Shown here in pieces: positions 7,397-11,692 of a stretch of 11,692 nucleotides of DNA. Each line of letters begins with the position of its first letter. Within the stretch, counting starts at the first letter, position 1. The notes beneath the pieces are model-generated. The model was not told the DNA's origin. It ran no database searches and was given only the letters and a program-made list of their open reading frames with translations. The stretch lies in assembly GCA_051657745.1 (NCBI GenBank), contig JBOFLG010000038.1, positions 1 through 11,692 of the forward strand, read 5' to 3'. The stretch is from JBOFLG01 sp051657745 (lineage in GTDB: Bacteria > Actinomycetota > Actinomycetes > Actinomycetales > Dermatophilaceae). Both the position numbers and the translations under genes were made by a program.

Positions 7397-7851
7397 GCGC
7401 CCGCCTCGATCAGGAGAGCCTCCCGGTTGGCCAGGATGAACTCCTTCAACGCAGTCGGCTTCAAGTCGATCGACGCCAGATCGCCTCCCCGAAGATCAAC
7501 CCGGTCCAGGTCATACCCACCACGCGACGGGTCGCTGAACTCAGGACCATTCCGGGCCGACTCGTCCAGGCTTGCCAGCCGCGCCACAAAGAAGTGCTGC
7601 ACAGCGACCCCACCATCCGACGGCGAGCTGAACAGAAACACCTGCGAGGCATCCGTGGCCTTCGCGCCCAGTTCCTCCGCCAGTTCCCGGTAGAGAGCCG
7701 CCTCCACCGAGGCATCGGATGCCTCGACACCGCCGCCGGGTGCGGTCCAATAGGGCGCCTGACCTGGCTTGGTCCGCTTGATCAACATCAGCCGGCCGAG
7801 ATCGTCGATCAAGATAGCCCGTGCCGCACGTCGTCCCGCTGCCATCGTCAC
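7387..7851 (-). CDS. Nudix hydrolase
   Basis: A 154-residue protein with the Nudix helix at residues 41-63: G41, then REL-x-EE-x-G (Arg55, Glu56, Glu59, Glu60, Gly62). The Glu normally seven residues before the Arg is Ala47, while the metal-binding Glu residues are kept. A preceding WTAPGGGVE is typical. The family hydrolyses nucleoside diphosphates linked to another group (NDP-sugars, damaged NTPs). The GTG at 7851 has AGGA 9 bases upstream on this strand; the ATG at 7845 is an alternative. It converges on the methyltransferase gene and is not part of that operon, but could act on NDP-sugar or nucleotide intermediates (inference). Confidence 0.85.
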   Translation of the reverse strand: MTMAAGRRAARAILIDDLGRLMLIKRTKPGQAPYWTAPGGGVEASDASVEAALYRELAEELGAKATDASQVFLFSSPSDGGVAVQHFFVARLASLDESARNGPEFSDPSRGGYDLDRVDLRGGDLASIDLKPTALKEFILANREALLIEAGAAA

Positions 7852-7909
7852 CGTGGACCGTCCTGTCAGTTGGTGAGCCGACCGCTGGATGAACCGGCCC
7901 CGGCTGTCC

Positions 7910-8040
7910 GAAGACTTGAGACCCCGACGGGTGTCGAGATCCACTGTTGAGCGTAGTGGGCGGTCTCGAACTCGGCGGGTGGGATGTCGCCGCAGTACGG
8001 TGGTCGCAGAGTCGGCGGTGGTCGACCCACTCGGAGCGCG
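7910..8040 (-). mobile_element. Degenerate C-terminus of an IS3-type transposase
   Basis: On the minus strand one frame reads CGDIPPAEFETAHYAQQ, and a second, overlapping frame just upstream reads SEWVDHRRL. Together these recall the rve-type integrase C-terminus of IS3-family transposases (W-V-D...R-L-H...PPAEFE..YYAQ). The two parts lie in different frames with no intact catalytic core nearby, so this is a frame-shifted relic, not an active element. Terminal repeats could not be defined with confidence. It lies just upstream of the Nudix gene and marks past insertion in this region. Confidence 0.55.
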
Positions 8041-8093
8041 CCCGGCGTCACCGTGTCTCGGATGCCGACCTGCACACCAACGCACCCGGCTAA

Positions 8094-8273
8094 CCGAACC
8101 TCGACGCCGAGCTGCACGCCAAGTTGACCAGCGCCGACAGTGTCGACATCGTGCTCGCGTTCGTGACATGGCACGGCCTGCGCCTGCTGAGACGCGAACT
8201 CACCACGCTGACCGCGCACGAAATCCCCATCCGCCTCTTCACCGCGACCGGCCTCGGTGCGTCCGAGCGGGCA
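8094..8273 (+). pseudogene. Fragment of a PLD-like/DUF3427 helicase N-terminus
   Basis: This stretch encodes PNLDAELHAKLTSADSVDIV, then LAFVTWHGLRLLRRELTTL, then IPIRLFTATGLGASERA. It resembles the phospholipase-D-like N-terminal domain of DEAD/DEAH helicases with DUF3427 (LxxAFVxWSGLRLL...LRVLTTTYxGATxRRA). A TAA at 8091-8093 closes the frame just before it, and similarity stops after about 60 residues with no helicase motifs following, so it is a remnant. Such helicases often occur in defence or mobile regions, in keeping with the adjacent IS relic and the hsdM gene further right. Confidence 0.5.
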
Positions 8274-8320
8274 GTCCCGCAGCCGACCCCCTGTTCGAGA
8301 GCATCCTGGCCGCCTGGTGT

Positions 8321-8360
8321 CCCGTTCCGGTGCCAGCCCAATCGCTGGCACCGGAACGGG
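8321..8360 (-). terminator. Perfect 17-bp hairpin, likely terminator of the small-gene pair
   Basis: CCCGTTCCGGTGCCAGC (8321-8337) and its exact reverse complement (8344-8360) flank a 6-base loop. This is the strongest inverted repeat noticed in the window. It begins about 40 bases past the stop of the minus-strand 86-codon gene. No T tract follows on either strand, as is common for actinobacterial hairpin terminators. It may also stop transcription coming from the left. Confidence 0.6.
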
Positions 8361-8400
8361 TGCTCATGGCGCCGCCAGCCGAGGTGCGAGTGTTGTTCTC

Positions 8401-8661
8401 TCACTGCGGTTCTGGCTCGTTGGCGCGGGTGGTGGTGATGGCCTGGTCGGTGGCGTCGTAGGCATCGAGGAGGTCCCCGAGCGCAAGGTCAAGGTGCTGC
8501 GCGGCATCCGGCAGACTCACGCGAAGATCGAGCTGGAGACGGCTCACCGCCTCGACACAGGCCGCTACCTGGTTCCGGGCACGCCGGAAGTCGGTCGTGG
8601 GTCCAGTGGTGTCGAGGTCGCTGAGCCCACCGGACGGGCGTTCCGCGCCAGCCCCGATCAC
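8401..8661 (-). CDS. Small hypothetical protein (86 aa)
   Basis: I do not recognise this 86-residue protein. After a Gly/Ser-rich N-terminus of about 25 residues it is predicted helical (ARNQVAACVEAVSRLQLDL, then AAQHLDLALGDLLDAYDA), with alternating hydrophobic positions suggesting a short helical bundle or coiled-coil partner. No signal or membrane segment is seen. The GTG at 8661 has GAGGGA 4 bases upstream on this strand and overlaps the preceding 45-codon gene's stop (GTGA), so the two are probably translated together. A strong hairpin follows downstream. It lies downstream of the XRE regulator gene on the same strand; whether they are linked is unknown. Confidence 0.5.
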   Translation of the reverse strand: MIGAGAERPSGGLSDLDTTGPTTDFRRARNQVAACVEAVSRLQLDLRVSLPDAAQHLDLALGDLLDAYDATDQAITTTRANEPEPQ

Positions 8662-8795
8662 CGGTTCCCTCTCTCGCCTGACGCGGGGGCCACCGAGCGG
8701 ACAGTTGCGCGCTCATCTGGCGGCAGCCATGCCTGCGGGCTGACACACATCCGGCGATGTCGGCGCCGGGCAGCGCACCCATACCTGCTCCACAT
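8658..8795 (-). CDS. Very small Arg-rich hypothetical protein (45 aa)
   Basis: A 45-residue reading frame beginning MWSRYGCAARRRHRRMCVSP, with a basic N-terminal half and two Cys (7 and 17). The case for it rests on translation signals: AGGAG exactly 6 bases before the ATG at 8795, and a stop that overlaps the next gene's GTG. Third-position G/C is only moderate (about 73% by hand count), weaker than the large genes here. The function is unknown. A leader peptide for the next gene, a small basic regulator, or a chance frame are all possible. Confidence 0.42.
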   Translation of the reverse strand: MWSRYGCAARRRHRRMCVSPQAWLPPDERATVRSVAPASGERGNR

Positions 8796-8801
8796 TCCGT
8801 A

Positions 8802-8806
8802 CTCCT
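8802..8806 (-). promoter_or_regulatory. RBS AGGAG for the 45-aa gene
   Basis: The minus strand reads AGAGGAG, then 6 bases, then the ATG at 8795. This near-ideal Shine-Dalgarno lies in the gap after the XRE gene and is the main evidence that a small gene starts here. Confidence 0.5.
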
Positions 8807-8863
8807 CTCTCGCGGCGACCGGCTGGCGATGCCTGTGCCACAACGGTAGGAGCGGAAACGCTG

Positions 8864-8892
8864 ACGAACCCGTACTGCTGGTCCGGGTTCGT
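8864..8892 (-). terminator. Hairpin directly after the XRE regulator stop
   Basis: ACGAACCCG (8864-8872) and CGGGTTCGT (8884-8892) make a perfect 9-bp stem with an 11-base loop, starting one base past the regulator's TGA. Position and stem suggest a terminator, separating the regulator from the two small genes downstream. There is no clear T tract. Confidence 0.5.
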
Positions 8893-10092
8893 TCACGTCA
8901 CGGGATCGACACCGATGCGCGTCGCCAGGCCAGCGGCCCGCACCGCGACCGAGCGCCCTCCACGGGTCATCACCTCACGCAGGACCTCGCGCACGACCGG
9001 GCGGCGCTGAGCGTCCTCCGGCGCCTCGGTAGCCGCGAGGTCGAGCAGACCCAAGGCCGCATCCAGGTTGTCGGCACGCTGCTGCGACCGCGCCTGCTCG
9101 AGAAGGAACGCGACCCGGCGTTCGATCGACGGGCACTGCTCGCGCCGCACCGTCGCGGCGATCGAGGCCGCGATCGACGTCTCGCCGGCATCGAACTCGA
9201 TCCCGGTGGCATGCATGGCCACACTGGTCGGGCCGAACGCGGTCCACAGAGTGTTGGTCTCGCCGACCGTGTCGGCCGCCGATCCGGCGGAACGCACCCG
9301 ATCCCGAGCCGTCCATACGGAGCCCTGTCGGGCCGCGGCCACACTCGCCACCAGGAGCAGCGACCCACGTACCGCGGCCGGCGCCGCGCCCGAGCAGCTC
9401 TCGACCTCTGCCGCCGTACGCATCGCGATCTCCTCCGCCATCGCCGGGCTACCGGTCGCAAGGGCCGAGTGCGCCTGGTTCCACCGCGCGGCAGCCATCC
9501 GCAGTGGGTCGTCGGCGCTTTCCGCCGCTGACCAGCCGCGATCAGCGGCTATTGCGGCGAGGTCCAACCGCCCGGAGCGCTTCGCAACACTGCGAGTGAG
9601 CCCGTAGAGATCGGCTGCGAGTCGATCTGCCGCGCGGCGCTCGGATGACGTGGCGGCGGTGCAACGCCACGCCTCTACGGCAACAACGAGGTCGGGCAGT
9701 ACCTTGCCCACCCTGCTGTATCGATGCGGCGATGACTGCCACACCCGCCACGCACCCTCCACCGCTGAGCGCAACTGTGTGGCATCGCCGACGTGCGGAG
9801 CCGTGATCGAGGAGGACATCGCGCGATGCAGCGCGCTGCCTCCGTCAGCGCGGACTGGTGCGGATGGAGCTTCGCGTGGTCCCAGCAGGTCGGATACCGG
9901 AGTCTCCAGGGCCGCCGCGAGCGCGATCAGCACCGGGAGCGCCGGCACCTTCTTGCCGCGTTCGAGCTGGTAGAGGTAGTCCACTGTGATGCCGGCGAGT
10001 CCTGCGATCACGGGCTGGGTCCTGCCGACTGCCAGGCGCCGGAAGCGCAGCCGCTCGCCGAGCGAGCGCGCCAGGTCACGATCAGTAGGCAT
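8893..10092 (-). CDS. XRE-family transcriptional regulator with long helical C-terminal domain
   Basis: A 399-residue protein. Residues 11-70 form a Cro/C1-type helix-turn-helix (LGERLRFRRLAVGRTQPVIA, then ITVDYLYQLERGKKVPALPV, then the LAAALETPVSDLL helix). After an Ala/Pro-rich linker, about 300 residues of Ala/Arg-rich helices look like the TPR-type sensor half found in many actinomycete XRE regulators. It should bind DNA as a dimer and respond to a ligand or partner, both unknown. The ATG at 10092 has no clear Shine-Dalgarno, so a leaderless mRNA is possible. It is divergent from the HAD gene; an inverted repeat 12 bases before its start may be its own operator. Confidence 0.85.
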   Translation of the reverse strand: MPTDRDLARSLGERLRFRRLAVGRTQPVIAGLAGITVDYLYQLERGKKVPALPVLIALAAALETPVSDLLGPREAPSAPVRADGGSALHRAMSSSITAPHVGDATQLRSAVEGAWRVWQSSPHRYSRVGKVLPDLVVAVEAWRCTAATSSERRAADRLAADLYGLTRSVAKRSGRLDLAAIAADRGWSAAESADDPLRMAAARWNQAHSALATGSPAMAEEIAMRTAAEVESCSGAAPAAVRGSLLLVASVAAARQGSVWTARDRVRSAGSAADTVGETNTLWTAFGPTSVAMHATGIEFDAGETSIAASIAATVRREQCPSIERRVAFLLEQARSQQRADNLDAALGLLDLAATEAPEDAQRRPVVREVLREVMTRGGRSVAVRAAGLATRIGVDPVT

Positions 10093-10103
10093 GAATCAGC
10101 ATG

Positions 10104-10119
10104 CTGCCGAAGTCGGCAG
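10104..10119. promoter_or_regulatory. Inverted repeat, candidate operator of the XRE regulator
   Basis: CTGCCGA-AG-TCGGCAG is a perfect 7-bp inverted repeat with a 2-base centre, 12 bases upstream of the XRE start and 49 bases upstream of the HAD start. Size and place suit a dimeric HTH regulator controlling both divergent genes. Binding is inferred, not shown. Confidence 0.45.
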
Positions 10120-10124
10120 GATCG

Positions 10125-10145
10125 CGCACCCCGCACCCCGCACCC
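10125..10145. repeat. Three tandem CGCACCC heptamers in the divergent spacer
   Basis: CGCACCC occurs three times head to tail (10125-10131, 10132-10138, 10139-10145) with no mismatch, between the XRE and HAD genes. It could be a direct-repeat binding site or a slippage product; no expansion beyond three copies is seen. Confidence 0.7.
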
Positions 10146-10167
10146 GCGCGACGCGCGCACCGGCACG

Positions 10168-10884
10168 ATGCGTGTGCCAAACTGCGCCGTGCCCGGCAAC
10201 CAGGTTCGTCTCGTGCTCTGGGATGTGGACCACACGCTCGTGGCCACCCGCGGCATCGGGCGCGAAGTCTACGAATCGGTCTTTCCTCGCATCGCCGGAG
10301 TGCCGTTGCGGGAGTTGGCCGTTGTGCACGGGCGCACCGAGTTGGACATCATCGACGAGACACTCCGCCTGCACCACGTTCCAGCCGACGAGAGCACCGT
10401 GCGCCGAATCGCCGACGAACTCGCCCGCGAGTACCGGCGCCGGTTCGACGAGTTGAGCGCCCGCGCACAGGTGCTGCCGGGCGTGCGGGATGCGCTGTCG
10501 TGGGTCGACACTCGCGACGACCTGATCCAGAGCACCGTGACCGGCAATCCCCACGCGGTGGCCAGGCTCAAACTCGAGGCCACCGGGCTGGCTGGTCACC
10601 TCCGCTGGAGTTGCGGCGCATTCGGCGACGACGACCGTGACCGCGCGCGGCTCGTCCGCCTGGCCCGCACCCGTGCCACCGACAGCGGCGCCGACATCAC
10701 CAACGTCGTCGTGGTGGGCGACACGCCCAGTGATGTCATGGCGGCGACAAGTGCGGGCGCCACGGCTGTCGGCGTCGCGACAGGGCAGTTCAGCGTCGCT
10801 GATCTCGCCGCCGCCGGTGCCGATTTCGTGCTTCACGACCTGTCTGACCTCGCCAGCGTCCAGGCCACTATCCGCGCACGCTGA
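10168..10884 (+). CDS. HAD-superfamily hydrolase (phosphatase)
   Basis: A 238-residue protein with all HAD motifs. Motif I is LWDVDHTLV (nucleophile Asp19, general acid Asp21), motif II is VTGN around Thr125, motif III is probably Lys135 in ARLKLEATG, and motif IV is VVVGDTPSDV (Asp185, Asp189). The helical cap between motifs I and II resembles the phosphoglycolate phosphatase/Gph group. It should hydrolyse a small phosphate ester; the substrate is unknown. The ATG at 10168 was chosen over longer in-frame starts because the extension runs antisense into the XRE gene; GTG at 10174 or 10189 are alternatives. No Shine-Dalgarno is seen. It is divergently paired with the XRE gene, so probably under its control (inference). 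Confidence 0.83.
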   Translation: MRVPNCAVPGNQVRLVLWDVDHTLVATRGIGREVYESVFPRIAGVPLRELAVVHGRTELDIIDETLRLHHVPADESTVRRIADELAREYRRRFDELSARAQVLPGVRDALSWVDTRDDLIQSTVTGNPHAVARLKLEATGLAGHLRWSCGAFGDDDRDRARLVRLARTRATDSGADITNVVVVGDTPSDVMAATSAGATAVGVATGQFSVADLAAAGADFVLHDLSDLASVQATIRAR

Positions 10885-10924
10885 CCGCATTCCAGTCACC
10901 GTCGGGGCCAGCGGCGCCACCCAC

Positions 10925-11236
10925 ATGTCACCCATCCGCGCACCAGACGCGCACTCTCGCCGAGGCTCTTTGCGGGCGCGCCGCAGCAACCACCCCAAGA
11001 AGGCATCGGGGCAGTCGGCGATCCGTGAGGTAGGAACTGGCACGCCGGCCGGTCCTGGCGGACCAGCGCGCAACGAACGCCGAGAGCCCATTCCCGAAGG
11101 CATCCGCGACGACCTCATCACCGACGCTCTCGAACGGCGGTATTCGAACTGCTCCGCGCGGATCGGGCCCGAATCGCTGGGCGGTGTTGCACCGACTAGC
11201 GTGGCCGAGCACAGGGTGCAGGAATACGACAACTGA
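10925..11236 (+). other. Uncertain reading frame in the 10885-11246 gap before hsdM
   Basis: The 362 bases between the HAD stop and hsdM contain one open frame of 103 codons from the ATG at 10925 to the TGA at 11234-11236, 10 bases before the hsdM start. Third-position G/C by hand count is about 73%, lower than expected for a real gene here. The protein (RREPIPEGIRDDLITDALER in the middle) matches no family I recognise, and no Shine-Dalgarno precedes the ATG. It could be a small gene, a decayed gene, or non-coding promoter DNA for hsdM. I see no convincing long hairpin or other element in this gap. Confidence 0.22.
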
Positions 11237-11246
11237 AGGATGAGGG

Positions 11247-11692
11247 ATGGCGCCGGTCGGCTTCGAGGACAAGGTCGCGTTCGTCTGGAAGGTCGCCGAC
11301 AAGTTACGAGGCACGTTCAAGCAGCACGAGTACGGCTCGGTGATGTTGCCGCTGCTGGTGCTCCGCCGGATGGACGCGGTGCTCGCCCCGACCAAGGATG
11401 CCGTGCGCACCAAGGCCGCGACGTTGCCGCGGTCGACCGAGGGCACCAACGCCATCCTCGGCAAGGCTGCCGGGCACCGGTTCTACACCACCTCTGCGTT
11501 CACCTTCGCCTCGATGCTCGCGGACGACAAGAACGTCGCCGACAGCCTGCGCGACTACATCCGCAAGCTCTCCCCGGAGGCGTACCACGTCATCGAGGCG
11601 TACGAACTCGACGGGCGCATCGAGCGGATGGACCGCGCCGGCATCCTCTACGCCGTCCTCGCCGATTTCGCCGACCTCGACCTGCGGCCGAG
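11247..11692 (+). CDS. hsdM: Type I restriction-modification DNA methyltransferase subunit HsdM (N-terminal part)
   Basis: The frame is open from the ATG at 11247 to the right edge (about 148 residues). It shows the HsdM N-terminal helical domain: FVWKVADKLRGTFKQHEYGS, then VMLPLLVLRRMDAVL, and later FTFASMLAD and YIRKLSPEAYHVIE. HsdM supplies the SAM-dependent N6-adenine methylation activity of a type I complex with HsdS and HsdR, which would be expected further right. The catalytic NPPF-type motif lies beyond the window, so intactness cannot be judged. GAAGGA lies 6 bases upstream of the ATG. A rare TTA leucine codon occurs at 11304-11306 (residue 20). Confidence 0.88.
   Translation, partial: MAPVGFEDKVAFVWKVADKLRGTFKQHEYGSVMLPLLVLRRMDAVLAPTKDAVRTKAATLPRSTEGTNAILGKAAGHRFYTTSAFTFASMLADDKNVADSLRDYIRKLSPEAYHVIEAYELDGRIERMDRAGILYAVLADFADLDLRP

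Noticed and set aside
8865..8891. GGGTTCG near CGAACCCG looked like a tRNA T-arm
   Set aside because: The loop is 11 bases, and no acceptor, D or anticodon arms can be folded around it; a terminator hairpin fits better.
8257..9531. Long plus-strand open frame of 424 codons
   Set aside because: Most of it runs antisense to the XRE regulator, whose HTH motif is clear; its protein is Arg/His-rich with no family features, typical of a high-GC shadow frame.
10125..10145. Tandem heptamers as a possible CRISPR or iteron array
   Set aside because: Units are only 7 bases, contiguous and three in number; there are no spacers, cas genes or replication genes nearby.
9793..10167. N-terminal extension of the HAD frame
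   Set aside because: The extra codons overlap the XRE gene on the other strand and encode low-complexity Arg-rich sequence; HAD motif I normally lies near the N-terminus, as with the start at 10168.
11051..11064. GGTCC-TGGC-GGACC inverted repeat before hsdM
   Set aside because: The 5-bp stem is expected by chance in GC-rich DNA and does not sit directly after a gene end.
10096..11232. Minus-strand open frame of 378 codons
   Set aside because: It is antisense to the HAD gene, whose four motifs are intact; no domain is seen in the minus frame.

Overview
The window is high-GC DNA with strong G/C third positions, GTG starts, 4-base start/stop overlaps and actinobacterial protein types (XRE regulator with a long helical C-terminus, TylF-type methyltransferase, Nudix). 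It most likely comes from an actinomycete chromosome of the Streptomyces or Pseudonocardiales kind. The genus cannot be fixed from this sequence.

Positions 1-7379 (+) hold one long, tightly packed operon that starts before the left edge. In order it encodes: a possible C-terminal end of an upstream protein; a DUF4254 protein; a large fusion with two P-loop kinase-like domains and a nucleotidyltransferase domain; a PRPP-binding phosphoribosyltransferase; a GT9 (heptosyltransferase-like) glycosyltransferase; an aminoglycoside-phosphotransferase-fold kinase; an SDR oxidoreductase; a histidine phosphatase; and a TylF/MycF-type O-methyltransferase. Every junction is an overlap or a gap of at most 6 bases, so the genes should be co-expressed. 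The enzyme set (activate, phosphorylate or nucleotidylate, glycosylate, oxidise or reduce, dephosphorylate, methylate) reads as an uncharacterised pathway for a modified sugar, nucleoside or glycan. I recognise no described cluster with this composition.

A convergent Nudix hydrolase gene (7387-7851, -) closes that block, 7 bases from the methyltransferase stop. Beyond it, 7852-8400 is a scar. It holds a degenerate IS3-type transposase C-terminus (-), a broken piece of a PLD-like/DUF3427 helicase N-terminus (+), and a perfect 17-bp hairpin. Next comes a minus-strand pair of small unknown genes (45 and 86 codons) coupled by GTGA. Then an XRE-family regulator (8893-10092, -) is divergent from a HAD-family phosphatase (10168-10884, +). 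Their 75-base spacer carries an inverted repeat and three tandem CGCACCC heptamers, a likely control region.

A 362-base stretch of uncertain coding value (10885-11246) leads to the start of hsdM (11247 onward, +), the methyltransferase subunit of a type I restriction-modification system, which runs off the right edge. The right part of the window therefore looks like an accessory or defence-type region with insertion scars. The left part is an intact biosynthesis-type cassette. A regulatory link from the XRE protein to the operon is possible but not shown by the sequence.
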